From: Theocolax elegans
Lineage: Eukaryota; Arthropoda; Insecta; Hymenoptera; Cerocephalidae
DNA: 64,000 bases
NCBI GenBank assembly: GCA_026168455.1
Contig: CM047425.1
Coordinates: 38,952,118 to 39,016,117 of the forward strand
Direction of reading: 5' to 3'
The notes under the pieces are model-generated. The model made no database searches and had not been told where the DNA came from. It saw nothing but the letters and a program-made list of their open reading frames with translations. Made by a program: the position numbers and the translations under genes. Of this stretch, positions 1 to 10,989 are shown piece after piece; position 1 is the first letter of the stretch, and every line of letters starts with the position of its first letter.

Positions 1-1690
1 TTTACGTTTTTTCCCAGTAGCTTCACAATCTCTTTTCAACATCCAGCAGTAGTCGGCCAGCATACTAGCATCTCATCTACCATGATAACGCTTCTCCATT
101 ACTTTAACATCTTGGTGAAACCGCTCTCCCTGTTCTTCGCTATAATTGCCACAGTTTTCAGGAAAACCATCCAAGTGATTGTGCAGAAAATGTAGTTTGT
201 AATTCATTAGGCAACCCATATTCCCATAGTTCTCAACCATTTTAGATACAATTACTTTGTAATTTGGGCTTCTGCGATTACCCAAAAAGTTTTCATTAAC
301 TACCTTCAAGCTAAGCCATGCAGCTTTCTCAATGTTTGTCATGGAACTAATAAACTGGTCATCAGCCATCATTTTTCTAATTTCTGGACCGTCAAAAATA
401 CCTTCCTTCAATTTTGCAACTGATTTACTTGGAAATTTACTTTGAAAGTATTTCAAGCACTGGCTATCTTTATCTAAAGCTTTAACGAATTGTTCCATCA
501 CACCAAGTTTTATGTGTAATGGAGGAATGAGAACTATTTTCGGATCAACCAATGTAGTAGCTATAACGTTACTCTTTCCGACTTCGAGAGATTTTCTTTC
601 AGGCTATTTATGATTTGTATAGTGCTTTGCACGGTCTCTACTATCCCATAAGCACAAGAAATATGGCGTCTTTGTAAATCCAGACTGCTGTCCTAACAAT
701 ATTCCAGAAACTTTCAAATCACCACATATCCGCCATTTATGCTTATCATACTGAATATTTTGTATTATAATTTTGAGATTATCGTATGTTTCCTTCATTG
801 TTGTGAACTGCGCTATAGGAACTGAGGCATAGTGGTTGCTATTATCAGTTGGTGTAGTAATACGGCTTTTAAACTTCTTGTTCTAGAATTCGCCCTCTCG
901 GGCGACTGAAGGCCAGATGAGGAGAGGAGGGGGAGGTCGCGGGTGCCAGCACTCGAATAACGTTAGCCGTCATCTCTACACACGTTCACATTTATTGAAC
1001 TAAAGATAAACTATTAATTACAAAGGAGGGTCGACAACGCACCACAACCACTCGGTCACGCGTCACCTTCTCAGAATTACTCGCTCAAACTCGATGATAC
1101 CTTCTCTAAAAACACGTGTGTTCGGCTTCGTGGGCACAGATCGACTCACTACGCGACAGCGCCCCGCGCTACTTGAAGGTCTCCGGAGGCGCCCTCTCGA
1201 GACTCCCCTCCATTTTCCTTTACACTTCTTTTTGATGAATCTATGAACAATCTCCATTCTTCGTCTTTATACACATTAGGTTTAATTTCATTCATTAAAC
1301 CTTTTACGTCTTTACAGTATACTATTTAATCACCATCATGATTCATTTCTTCAAAGCATGGTTCGAAACTTTTGCTTCTTGTTCTGTAAAAAGATACTTT
1401 AGTAGATTTTGCCAACTGATTCATGACTTTTAAAGCTGAAGCTAAATGTTCTGCTCCATTTTTGGTAAGTTAAGCTCTCTAACTAGGTCATTTAGTTTAT
1501 CTTGAGTTCATAACTTTACGCTTTTGTCTTTTTGGCCTGTCGGAAGAAAAATATTGTCATCGTCATCATCATCATCATCATTTTCAATTTCTTCATTACT
1601 ACCACTTTCATAGGACTCGCTACATTGAGTGAAGGTAATTTCAAGGTGAAATGTACTAGATTCATGCAAAACAAACCTAAACCACGGTAT
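1..1690 (-). pseudogene. Decayed member of a multi-copy arthropod protein family of unknown function
   Basis: Reading on the minus strand from about 1690 to 1, an acidic stretch (run of Asp), then segments such as RLFIDSSK, KWRICGDLKV, FLCLWDSRD, HLDGFPENCGNYSEEQGERF and ADYCW occur in the order I know from a repeated, uncharacterised protein family annotated in many arthropod genomes. The reading frame is broken: a frameshift near 1475, a stop near 1330, a 338-bp insertion at 880-1217, a TAG at 604 and a TGA at 70-72. The two last stops lie where the family has Trp, so both look like TGG changed to a stop. The 51 bases between the pieces at 73-552 and 604-798 stay in frame. The C-terminus runs off the left edge. 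Function is unknown; multi-copy occurrence suggests a mobile-element passenger, which is inference. Confidence 0.75.
880..1217. mobile_element. 338-bp GC-rich insertion with 13-14 bp target duplication
   Basis: This block interrupts the pseudogene exactly where the protein reads RSVK upstream and RSLK-AVLLH downstream. The duplicated host sequence is CTTTTAAACTTCTT at 866-879 and CTTTACACTTCTT at 1218-1230, an imperfect 13-14 bp direct repeat. CGCCCTCTCG also recurs at 891-900 and 1190-1199. A target duplication of this length fits LINE-mediated (SINE or retrocopy) insertion better than an LTR element. An AATAAA lies inside on the minus strand. I see no clear pol III boxes or poly-A, so the class is open. 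Confidence 0.6.
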
Positions 1691-1972
1691 CTGCGAATTT
1701 TAGTACAATATTGTGCGACAATAGAAATATTGTCGCGAGGAATGTAACCTTCCCGGAAAGGTTCGACCGTTAAGGCGACTCCCGAAATTGTTAGAGAAAA
1801 ACAATTCCGGGAAGTGGCCCGACGATTGGTCTTTCCCGGGGAAGTGGCGAAAAGCGTGTGAGGGATTGGCGGGGTAATTAGCCGATTGGTCCGATCGCGG
1901 AAGCGGGGACCAATCGGGCGTGACGATTTTTCGGCGGCCCGCGCCGTGGCGGACGGTGCCACGCTGCGCGTA

Positions 1973-2345
1973 CAGTCTCGCCGTGGATATCGTGAAGAGC
2001 AGTCTCGCCGTGGATATCGTGAAGAGCAGTCTCGCCGTAGATATCGTGAAGAGTAGTCTCGCCGTGGATATCGTGAAGAGCAGTCTCGCCGTGGATATCG
2101 TGAAGAGCAGTCTCGCCGTGGATATCGTGATAGAGCAGTCTCCGAAGAGTAGTCTCGCCGTGGATATCGTGAAGAGCAGTCTCGCCGTGGATATCGTGAA
2201 GAGCAGTCTCGCCGTGGATATCGTGAAGCGCAGTCTCACCGTGGATATCGTGAAGAGCAGTCTTGCCGTGGATATCGTGAAGAGCAGTCTCGCCGTGGAT
2301 ATCGTGAAGAGCAGTCTCGCCGTGGATGCCGTGAAGAAGAGTCTC
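1973..2345 (+). repeat. 27-bp minisatellite inside the Gypsy-A LTR
   Basis: About 14 copies of a 27-bp unit containing GCCGTGGATATCGTGAAGAG are arranged head to tail, with one irregular unit near 2128-2150. Because 27 is a multiple of three, every frame on both strands stays open and gives spurious repetitive peptides (for example nonapeptide SLAVDIVKS). This is not evidence of coding. Confidence 0.9.
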
Positions 2346-2844
2346 GCTTTGTTTGCCGATAGCAACGTATCTCCGTGCTATCGACAACATCGCCCATCCT
2401 TCCGTGCTGAAGTGCGACGTGTGCTTTCCGTGGTCGCGTGTTTTATAAGTGCTGTGCAGGTGTGAGAGTGATCGTGAGGAGTTTTGTGGCTGCCAACGAC
2501 ACCGAGTTCTCCGGGGATTTCGTGGGCGAGAGGAGTCCTACCCCCCTGGATCGAGCGGGTGCCGTACAGCGTGAGAGAGCGAGAGAGAGCGGAAGCGTCG
2601 GACCATCATCGAGGAGTCTCGGGTCGAATGACTCTCCCCGGGGCTATCGGTGGTTCGAGAACCAGGACGTGCCGGTAGGAAAAGGCCGCAGCCTTACCAG
2701 GCCTAGTGTAAAGGTTGGTGACGATTTCATATCGGCGTGCTCGATCGCGCGGTTAGGTGCGGGATCGCGAGATTCCTTACCCGCGAGGAATCTCTTCCCC
2801 CCCTTATTCCATAAGTGGCGACAGGGCGAGAAATCGCCGATCGC

Positions 2845-2846
2845 GT

Positions 2847-2886
<40 letters not shown>

Positions 2887-2942
2887 AAGATAGATAGATT
2901 CGCGGTCGGGAAGTGTAGTGTCGTTGGCGTAAGTTAGAAAGA

Positions 2943-2997
<55 letters not shown>

Positions 2998-3258
2998 AAA
3001 GATAGATAGATTCGCGGTCGGGAAGTGTAGTGCCGTTCACGTAAGTTAGAAAGAGAGAGAGAGAGAGTGAGTGAATACGCGAACGAGAGTGCCGATAAAG
3101 AGAAGTGTAACGGCCGCGCGCGTGGACGCGCCGCCTTGCACCGAGTCGATCGAGAGAGAGAGAGAGAGAGAGAACGCGCACGTAACCTGAGTGGCGACAA
3201 GGTGGGTAACGGCGGCGTGTTTGGACGCGCTGCCTTACCGCTATCCCGACCGAGTGTT

Positions 3259-3303
<45 letters not shown>
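2845..3303 (+). repeat. GA-rich microsatellite blocks in LTR
   Basis: Runs of (GA)n lie at about 2845-2890, 2936-2996, 3050-3068, 3148-3174 and 3268-3302, separated by GC-rich sequence. The strand asymmetry (purine-rich on plus) makes the transcribed LTR RNA strongly polypurine. All Ser-Leu-rich reading frames on minus are by-products. Confidence 0.9.
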
Positions 3304-3544
3304 TAGATAGAGTGATCGTGTGTGTGTCGCGTACGTATAATTTATCGCGACGAGAGTGATCGGGTTGTTTATCTGTAGCGCGCGTATTGATTATATTTTT
3401 CTTGTAAATATTATTTTAATTATTGAGTTTAATTAAAGAGTTTTTGTTAGCTAAATTTGCGTGTACTATTTATGCCCGTTTTCCCCTCCTTTTTGTCCCG
3501 AATTAGGAGCCGCTGGAGACCGGAAATCCGTTTGAGAGAAAGGC

Positions 3545-3553
3545 CAGGTGAGT
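3545..3553 (+). promoter_or_regulatory. Candidate 5' splice site near the LTR 3' end
   Basis: CAG followed by GTGAGT matches the donor consensus 76 bases before the LTR end. A donor occupies the comparable place in Gypsy-B (42166-42174) and Gypsy-C (61115-61123), which argues for function. Use for spliced subgenomic RNA is inference. Confidence 0.5.
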
Positions 3554-3626
3554 AAGGTTCCTCGCGAAGAGTGAGGGGAATCATCTGTTGACATCGGCGA
3601 GCGGGACAACCTGCCGTGTCACAGAT

Positions 3627-3637
3627 TGGCGCCCAAC
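3627..3637 (+). other. Primer-binding site of Gypsy-A
   Basis: TGGCGCCCAAC lies three bases after the LTR end. The identical 11-mer sits two bases after the Gypsy-B LTR (42233). The TGG start pairs with a tRNA CCA end; I cannot name the tRNA from sequence alone. Confidence 0.8.
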
Positions 3638-3718
3638 GTGCTGGCCAAGGTCTCCAGCAGGGAAACGGGAAATTCGGTGTTACCCAACGTGTTGCGAGGG
3701 AAGGGGTATTAGAATAGC

Positions 3719-6200
3719 GTGTGCGATCGAGCAATTTTATTATTAGTAATATATATTGTGTGTGTGGCGACTTTGCGTGAAAAACAAAAAGTGCGAGCGA
3801 GTAAACGGGAAAATGCAGAGCCATATGCGGGCAATGCTGGACCTGATGGCTTCCTGCGAACGCCGGACGGTGAAAAGGAGCGTCTACTTCTTCGCGCGAT
3901 GTTGCGAGAGATCGAGCCAGCCAACACGCAAATCCCATGGTTTGCTTGGGATAGCGTGCAAGGTGAGGCGGCTCGGCTTGGCGAGACGATAGTGCCGGCG
4001 GGAGAGGAGAGTGGGGAAGAAGTTCGCGCCGACAAGAGGAGGAAGAAGAGGGGACGCCCGCCTCGTAAAACCGCCGCGGTGGCGAAAGCGAGCTCTCTGC
4101 CGGATGGGTTGAGCTCGCTCGGTTTGCGACGTGGCGAGGAGGGGGAGGAACGGATTCCTTCTTCTTCGGCAATTGAGTCACCAAGAGAAAACCTCGCGCC
4201 GTGCGAATACGTGTCGGGAGGTATAATGGCGACACGATTACCCCCCACTACCACTACTACTACACTTTCGAGCTCGCGCTCGGAAGTACCGCCGCCCGGG
4301 TTGGTAGCTTATGGTAGACGCGTTGCGGCGACGGAGACGACGTCAAGTTGTTTGGCAACGGGGCCGAGGATGACGGTTAGCGAGGAGCTAACCGAGTTCG
4401 TGCGACAGAGGCCGGCGGAGTGGGAGTATTTTTCGCGACGGGTAAGGAGCGGTGGTAATGCTCCCGCCGAAACGATTATCGCAGAGCGTGGCGCGATTGG
4501 GGAGACGGTCGTGCCGAAGGATCGGAGCCCTGCTTCTCTGGTTACGCCGTGTCGTAATGGAGAGAGTCCTCTCGGGTGGCGTCTAGTAGCAGGACTAGCT
4601 CCGACGGTACTCATGCGAGTGTGTCGAATCAGTATCAGGCGGAGCTAGAAGCGGCTAATCGGGGACTTGCGGAGCTGTCGAGCTTAGCAGCCGATCAACG
4701 TCGTGCACGTCAACGAACGGTCACGACGGGCCGTGGTTCGGAAACCTGCTCTCGGGTGAGCACGAGCACACCCCAGTTTAGCGACCGAACGAGCAGTGAT
4801 AGCGACAGCGAGTGTGACAATGTTGAGCGCCCGCAATTAGCGCGGCGCCGGACACGTCCTCGAGTTATCGACGTGTCGAGTGAGGACGATGGGATAAGCA
4901 ATTCCTTGCCGCGTTCGAGGAATCTCCACGCAAGGAGTTCTCCCCATTCCAAGCCCGAGAGGGAGGTTGAGAGGAAGGATGGCCACAAATAGCGACTCGT
5001 CCGTCTTTTAAAAGACTGGGGCCTGAGTTTCAGTGGTGATGGAAAGGCTGAGGATGCGGAGGACTTCTGCTCTGATCGAGCGCGCCCGCATCTGATTGGA
5101 TGCATGCTTTGCACTTCGTCTTTAAGAAGCGGGCGGCGCGCTGGTTCCGTACGGTAAAGCCGGCATTGCGATCATGGGCTGATTTCGAAAAGGAGTTTCG
5201 TAATCAGTTTGTCCGACGGTACGACAGCGGCGATCTTTACGAAGATCTGCTGCGTTGTACCCAGGGTAAGGGAGAGAGTGTTAACTCATAGCTATTAAGT
5301 GTGAGGTACATTCTCTCTCGCTTTACTCATCCGCCGAAGGACGAAGAGGTGGTAAAGATTGTTTACCGCAATCTTCACCCCGAATATCGCCGCGCGATGT
5401 GTGATCGCGTGGTGATGGACCTGCGCGACATCGAGAAGTACGGGCGGCGGTTTGAGCGGCAAAAGTCGCTCGACAATCGCTACGTACCCCCACCCCCGGC
5501 GGAGAAAATGCATCTCCCCGGTGCCGCTTGCCCGAACGTGTCGGGTAAGTCGAAGGTCGCGTCGGTGTCGGACTGCCCTGCGCCGAAGAATAAAGGCGTA
5601 GGTGGCGAGAAGGGGGAGACGAGTAGAAGCGCCGGAGGAAAGAAGAAAGCGGGTAAGTCGAAGAGGAAGAAGCGGTCGACGGCGGGTGATGGCGACACGA
5701 GCTCGTGTCGGTCTTCACTCGATGGCGAGAGAGTCTGCGCGGCCGAGACGAAGAAGGTCTTGAGATCTAGCGGGAACAAAGCCGATCTGTCGTACGCGCA
5801 GGTGGTGACGCGGTCTAGCTCACGGCCGGTGAGCGGTGGTGTGAGAGGTCAAGCCGGGTCAAGAGCACCTGTGTCGCCTGGCTACAGCCGGGCTGGAGGC
5901 GGGAGCTCGAGCCGAGCTGACAGGCCGCGTGTGACGCAGAATTCGGGCAGCTTTGTGGGCGCGTGTTATACGTGTCAAGCGGTTGGACATCGCGCGTCGG
6001 AGTGTCCCGAAATCGTCTGCTATCGGTGCAGAGAGAAGGGACACACCGCGCGAGAGTGTCCCTCTGTTAAGAGAGCCGCAGGCGAATCGTGCCAGCTCTG
6101 CTATGCACCGGGAGTCACGGTTCGCACGCGTGTGAACCGGGACTGCGTGGCGTTTCTGAACCGTTCGGAAAACGGGCGGGCAGGGGAGCAAAGGAAGTAA
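3719..6200 (+). pseudogene. gag: gag of Gypsy-A (broken)
   Basis: Structural polyprotein of the element. Pieces in order: an Arg/Lys-rich N-terminal region with an AT-hook-like RGRPPRK (near 4050), a frameshift around 4576-4648, a Ser/Asp-rich stretch, a capsid-like region from about 5000 (KKRAARWFR, WADFEKEF, VKIVYRNLHPEYR), and two CCHC zinc knuckles (CYTCQAVGHRASEC and CYRCREKGHTAREC, about 5967-6060). Lesions: a stop at 4990-4992, frame loss between about 5050 and 5100, and a stop at 5289-5291 after which the frame continues. The final segment 5301-6200 is intact to its own stop and overlaps pol. The true initiator may be the ATG near 3814, but frames shift soon after, so the start is uncertain. 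Confidence 0.8.
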
Positions 6201-9040
6201 GAGCCTTTGACTCCCCTGTCGAACCTGGCTGTCGGTTCGAGGAGAGAGTTGGGGATGACGGACCGAGAGAGAGCCCGGCTCGTGTGGAAGTAGCACGCGG
6301 TCCGGAGCGAAGAGGGGTAGTGTGTGAGGAGGCCGAGTTAGGCCGAGTTGGTGAGAAAGCCGAAGGTGAGCGGAGAGATCCAGCCAAGACTCCGGCGAGT
6401 GCCGAGGAAACCTGCTTGGCGAAGGCCGAGAGGTACGGGCAGATCCAGCGTGAGCGCGCGATGACAGAAGCGCGGCGGCTGCTAGCGCAAGTTGCAGCAA
6501 AAGAGGAGAAAAAGGCAACTTCCTCTAGTGCTTGGGGAGAACCCATCCGGGCCTTGACAAGTAGGGAGCCGCGAGATCAAGGTCGTGCAGTGCCGAGAGG
6601 GGAAAATGAGAGGACTGAGCCATGCTCTGATCGAACAGATCAGCAGCGAGAGTTCATGGTGACGGGTGGCGACTCAAGTGAAGAGGAGGTTATCCTTTCC
6701 GGTGTTCACACCGAGAATAGGAACTTCCTCCTCCTTGAACTGGGAGGAGAGAAATATAAGGCTCTTCTAGATCCCGGGGCGACTCGTTCCTTTGTCGGTC
6801 CTCGTGTGGCGGAGCGATTTGCGGGTCGTCTAGCGCCGAGTCGCTCGTTGTTCCGTACAGCGACGGGTAAATTAAACCGTACACTCGGAACACTTCGAGT
6901 GAGCTTGGCAATAGACGGCCGATCTCAAGTCCTCGAGTTTTGTGCCGCGCCGTCCCTGGAACACGACGTGATCCTGGGGATGGATTTCGGGCGAGGGTTC
7001 GATATAGATATGCGTCTAGGTCGTGGTGCTTGGCGCCTGGACGGAGGTGAATGGCACGAGTTCCTGCGATTGGATGAGGGTGACGAGAAGACGCATGTGT
7101 TCGCCGAGTGTGCCGGTATCTCGGAAATCGGAGATACCGAGCGTGAGAGAGTGAGCAACCTCGTCGAACGGGTGTTAAGCCGACAGACGATTGGTGTTCC
7201 CGGGGTGACCCACCTTGCGGAGCAACATATCGTCGTGACGGACAGCACCTCCATCCGGCATAAAATCCGGCGGATGTCTCCGCGGATGCTGGATGTGGCG
7301 ACGGATGAGATTGAGAGACTGTTCAATGAGGGTATCATTGAACGGTCAGCGAGTGACTACAGTAGCGCGCCCGTCCTGGTGAAAAAGCAGGACGGGACGA
7401 ACCGCTTCTGTGTCGACTACCGCGACTTAAATCGAGTGACGAGGAAGGATGAACATCCGATTCCTAACATGGACTCGATCCTCGATAAGTTGCGGAGGGC
7501 TCGCTATATCTCCTCCATTGATTTGCGACAAGCGTACTTCCAAGTGCCGCTGGAGAGATTGAGCCGCAAATATACCGCGTTCTCGATCCCGGGCTCGGGG
7601 CTTTGGCAATTCACGAGGATGCCTTTCGGGTTGTCCAATGCTCCGAGAACGCTCCAGCGGCTGATAGACTCCTTGTTCAGACCCAAGTTTGAGCCGTACG
7701 TTTTCTCGTACCTCGATGACATCATCGTGGTGACGGAAAACTTTGAGGAGCACTTGGATTGGCTAGAGAGGGTCCTAGCGCATTTAGTTGAAGCAGGCCT
7801 TGTTGTAAATAGAAAAAAGTGTAACTTTTTTTGCGCCCAAGTACAATACCTGGGTTTCCTATTAGACAAGGAGGGCTTGCAAGTAGACCCCGAGAGAGTG
7901 GCGCCGGTACTGTCGTATCCTGCGCCCGGAAACGTCAAGCAGTTACGACATTTTCTGGGCATGGTTGGATGGTATTCGCGGTTCATTCCGAGAGACTCTG
8001 AGCTGAAAATCCCCCTAGTCAAGTTGCTACGTAAGGGGCAACTTTGGACCTGGGGGGAGGAGCAGCAAGAGTCTTTCGAGCTTCTGAAGAAGGATTTAAC
8101 TATGGCGCCAGTGCTCGCGCGGCCCGATTTCACGAAGCCGTTCGCTGTCCAATGTGACGCGAGCAGTTTTGCGATCGGGACCGTGTTAACGCAAGAAGCG
8201 GAGGATGGGGAGCACCCAATCGTGTATGTGAGCCGCGTGCTGAATGTGGCGGAGAAAAATTACACGACCACCGAAAAGGAGTGTTTGGCCGTCGTTTGGG
8301 CGATCAAAAAGCTCCGACCGTACTTGGAAGGTTATCACTTCAAGGTGATAACCGACCACAGTGCGCTTCGGTGGTTGCATAATTTGCGCGATCCTACCGG
8401 CCGTCTCGCCCGCTGGGCGTTGGAAACGCAGCATTGGGATTTCGAGATCATACATCGTAGGGGAGTTCAGCATCAGTTTCCTGATGCACTCTCCAGGATG
8501 TATGAGCTCGAAGAGTCGGCCGTGGCGAGTTTGTCGAGCGAGGGCATAATGGATGCTGAGTATTTGCGACAGAGAGACGAGATCGAGAAGTTTCCACGCA
8601 GATTCCAAAATTGGAAGGTGGAGGGCGGCTTTATATATCGATATAAAGCCGACCCGCTTCTCGATCCCATTCTCCATCGCGAGGAGAAGTGGCGACTAGT
8701 TGTGCCGAGGGAACAGAGAGCGCGAGTGCTGAGTGAGGCGCACTGTACCCCGTCGTCAGGTCATCTAGGAGTAGATAAGACCTACGACCGGGTAGCGCGA
8801 GAGTATAACTGGAAGGGTGTCTACTATGACGTGGAGTCCTTCGTGAAAGAGTATGAGATGTGTCAGCGTTATAAGGTGCCGCAGACAGGTGCGCAGGGCT
8901 TGATGGGCCATCGTGTGGTCGAGAGGCCCTGGGCTGTCGTTGCGGCAGACCTGATGGAGTTCCCGCCGAGCAAAGCGCAAAACCGCTACCTCATCGTGTT
9001 TCAAGATTTGTTTACACGATGGGTAGTTATATTTAAATGA
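6089..9040 (+). CDS. pol: pol of Gypsy-A (protease, RT, RNase H, truncated integrase)
   Basis: The frame lies -1 to gag, so synthesis would need ribosomal frameshifting; entry is at about 6167 and the apparent upstream start is not meaningful. Domains: aspartic protease at LLDPGATRSF (DPG in place of the usual DSG/DTG, as in Gypsy-B and -C), reverse transcriptase with FCVDYRDLN, PFGLSNA and the catalytic YLDD, RNase H from CDASSFAIG, and the N-terminal integrase zinc domain (SGHLG, then CQRY where CxxC is expected, so the second Cys is lost). The integrase core stops after FTRW, and only a few unrelated codons follow before the stop at 9038-9040. RT and RNase H look undamaged, but the lost catalytic core and 3' LTR make the copy immobile. 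Confidence 0.9.
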   Translation: MPALLCTGSHGSHACEPGLRGVSEPFGKRAGRGAKEVRAFDSPVEPGCRFEERVGDDGPRESPARVEVARGPERRGVVCEEAELGRVGEKAEGERRDPAKTPASAEETCLAKAERYGQIQRERAMTEARRLLAQVAAKEEKKATSSSAWGEPIRALTSREPRDQGRAVPRGENERTEPCSDRTDQQREFMVTGGDSSEEEVILSGVHTENRNFLLLELGGEKYKALLDPGATRSFVGPRVAERFAGRLAPSRSLFRTATGKLNRTLGTLRVSLAIDGRSQVLEFCAAPSLEHDVILGMDFGRGFDIDMRLGRGAWRLDGGEWHEFLRLDEGDEKTHVFAECAGISEIGDTERERVSNLVERVLSRQTIGVPGVTHLAEQHIVVTDSTSIRHKIRRMSPRMLDVATDEIERLFNEGIIERSASDYSSAPVLVKKQDGTNRFCVDYRDLNRVTRKDEHPIPNMDSILDKLRRARYISSIDLRQAYFQVPLERLSRKYTAFSIPGSGLWQFTRMPFGLSNAPRTLQRLIDSLFRPKFEPYVFSYLDDIIVVTENFEEHLDWLERVLAHLVEAGLVVNRKKCNFFCAQVQYLGFLLDKEGLQVDPERVAPVLSYPAPGNVKQLRHFLGMVGWYSRFIPRDSELKIPLVKLLRKGQLWTWGEEQQESFELLKKDLTMAPVLARPDFTKPFAVQCDASSFAIGTVLTQEAEDGEHPIVYVSRVLNVAEKNYTTTEKECLAVVWAIKKLRPYLEGYHFKVITDHSALRWLHNLRDPTGRLARWALETQHWDFEIIHRRGVQHQFPDALSRMYELEESAVASLSSEGIMDAEYLRQRDEIEKFPRRFQNWKVEGGFIYRYKADPLLDPILHREEKWRLVVPREQRARVLSEAHCTPSSGHLGVDKTYDRVAREYNWKGVYYDVESFVKEYEMCQRYKVPQTGAQGLMGHRVVERPWAVVAADLMEFPPSKAQNRYLIVFQDLFTRWVVIFK
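6167..6173 (+). promoter_or_regulatory. Degenerate -1 frameshift site (GGAAAAC)
   Basis: In the gag frame this reads G GAA AAC, one base away from the canonical G GGA AAC found at the same place in Gypsy-B and Gypsy-C. The pol frame continues directly through it. It looks like a slippery site with one substitution. Confidence 0.55.
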
Positions 9041-9116
9041 TAAGCGAGCATACTGTTTACATTATATATTTTTATTATAATAAGTAATTGTTAATTATAA
9101 GTCATTTTTAAATGCC

Positions 9117-10829
9117 TTAAACATTGTTACTTGGTTCAGTTTTCTCGGATAAAACTGGCGTGTTCGGAGGTGGTTCTGGTTCATACGTCTTGGGTGGTGT
9201 TCTCGGCGTTGCATATACGTGTTCTCGAGGTAAGAAATTCCATTGTATTGTCGGATCAACTGGTCGCATTAGGACGTAATCTACTTTGACTTTTCTTGAT
9301 TTCCTAATACATTTTTGGAAAATATATCGACATAGTATTAAGCATCCGACAAAAAGCATTAGTATAATAATCAATCCATGTAAGTAAGCATCAGTTATTT
9401 GATTTTCAATTTTAACATTAATAGTTTTATCCGGTTTTAAATCGCTCGGAAGGTTTTTCCCTGCTTCGATCAACTGCAATGGTGATAAATAGTACGTGTC
9501 CTTTTCTCTCACCAGCAGCTCTGAAGCGTAGTGGATGTTATCGTGAACCTTAAAGCCCGCTGAGAGGGAAATCGTTCCTGCTTGTTGAAAAGTGTATGTC
9601 TCCTCGAATCCTGGACAAAATACATTTACGAGTGTAGGCTTTGCGACTGAGTAAACATAGTGTCTTGGATGAGTAGTTTTAATGATGTATAAGTTCTTGC
9701 CTTTCATAAAATTAATTCTACATGAACTAAAAGTTGCATAGTCTTGTTCCAGTAATAATTTGCTTTCACACTCTCGTTGGAGATGCACAGGGTTTTCCCT
9801 TACGCATATATAATTCCTTTGTAATTTAATGCATCTCGACAGCTGCGTTGTACTTAGAAAGGTGTGTTTTTCCCCATTGGGAAGAGAGGCTATAAAATCG
9901 TCCCTGGGTTGAATGTACGCTGCATTATGGATACCCTTGTTGGAAAACTGGCACTGGAAGCATTTTGTACAAAGTGTGCGTTTCCTTTTCTACCATTGGC
10001 ATTATTATTTGCATAATTATGTGATCTTTATAAATTGTTAATTCTCTTGGAGCGAACTCAGCAATTATTGCCGCATTTATTTGTTCAACTTTTATCGGTC
10101 TCTTGGTTTCGGATACTTTTTCTATCATTTTTAAAATAATTCTTAAATTTCTTGTAGCGCCGGAAAACTTTGTTGTTGACAATAAACTTGTTATCGTGTT
10201 GGCTATATCCAAGTAACTATCCAAATTTTGTAATGCTAGATTGATTACTCCTTTTTCTCCTTGTAGTATTTGTAATATTGCTTCCAGTTGCTTCATTTCT
10301 ACAGACATTTTTTCTAAAGTTTGCATGATTTCTTTATCTATGTATGCCTTTGCTGTACCTCTTCCTAACATTGTTTCTCGAGAGTGATGTCTCATTTGCG
10401 TAATAATTGATACTATATCTAGTGATGAATTTTTTGTAAATGCGTTTTCGTCCCCCCCTTATCTAAAACTTCGTCCCCTGACGAATATAAAGTCGCTGAA
10501 GTGATATAAGCGTCTCTTATTCTAGAGAACTCGCGCATTTTTTCTTGTAATAAATAAATTCTGCTTATCGTTACCGCGTCCTTTAGCCTTGTATACGTGT
10601 CGGATTGTACAATGTCTTGTATTATTTTTGTAAAATTTTCTTGGATTCCGAAAACTTTCTGCGTGTCAATTGTAGTTATTATACACCATTCTTGTTTAAT
10701 AAAGTCTATTTCTTACAATCGATTAAAAATGATGCCGGGGTTATTTCGCTCTGTTACAATTGCCTTATTTTGAGTCGTCGCAATCACAACGTGAATCACG
10801 ATGAAAAATGCGCACATAATCTTCTCCAT
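9117..10829 (-). pseudogene. env: F-type (baculovirus F / errantivirus-like) envelope, broken
   Basis: An ATG at 10829 opens a hydrophobic signal-like leader. Heptad-rich helical sequence follows (10395-9930), then a Cys-containing ectodomain, a hydrophobic membrane segment (ILMLFVGCLILC, about 9350) and a basic then Pro-rich tail. This layout, and the spacing of Cys residues after the helical part, are those of insect errantivirus Env and baculovirus F homologues. Known role of the family is membrane fusion. Breaks: a TAA near 10721, a frameshift at the C7 run near 10451, and a frameshift near 9927 between two long open segments. It is the last gene before the junction with Gypsy-A. No downstream LTR is visible. 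Confidence 0.7.
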
Positions 10830-10989
10830 TTTGTCTGTAACATAATAATACAAAAACCTTATTATGTCCAATATATTGTTCCTTTATTTATGTGCGTTTG
10901 TATATAAATTTTTTTTTAACATATTTTTCCTATGCGTTCCAATTTATCGTATTATGTTAATTACACATATTTTTATGTTTCTCTGAGAT

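Larger units (their letters stand above)
1743..3623 (+). repeat. 5' LTR of Gypsy-A (about 1.88 kb)
   Basis: The block starts TGTAACC and ends GTGTCACA three bases before a primer-binding site, which sets both ends. It is unusually long because it holds a 27-bp minisatellite and several GA microsatellites. A motif set containing GATTCGCGGTCGGGAAGTG is present twice (about 2898 and 3010), showing internal duplication. No partner LTR is present, so the start is inferred from the TG terminus. Confidence 0.75.
1743..9026 (+). mobile_element. Gypsy-A: 3'-truncated Ty3/gypsy LTR retrotransposon
   Basis: Order is 5' LTR, primer-binding site, gag, protease, reverse transcriptase, RNase H, integrase, all on plus. 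Homology to the Gypsy-B integrase stops at codon 9024-9026, straight after the FTRW motif, and minus-strand retroviral remnants begin at once. There is no 3' LTR or polypurine tract in the window. Gag has several disabling changes while pol is open for 983 codons. Confidence 0.9.

Noticed and set aside
1973..2345. Regular repeats as a CRISPR array
   Set aside because: Units are directly adjacent with no unique spacers, in a eukaryotic LTR.
1700..2465. Long Ser/Leu/Val-rich open frames on both strands
   Set aside because: Produced by the 27-bp minisatellite; all frames are open because the unit is a multiple of three.
2804..3306. Poly-Ser/Leu and Arg/Glu frames
   Set aside because: GA microsatellite artefacts.
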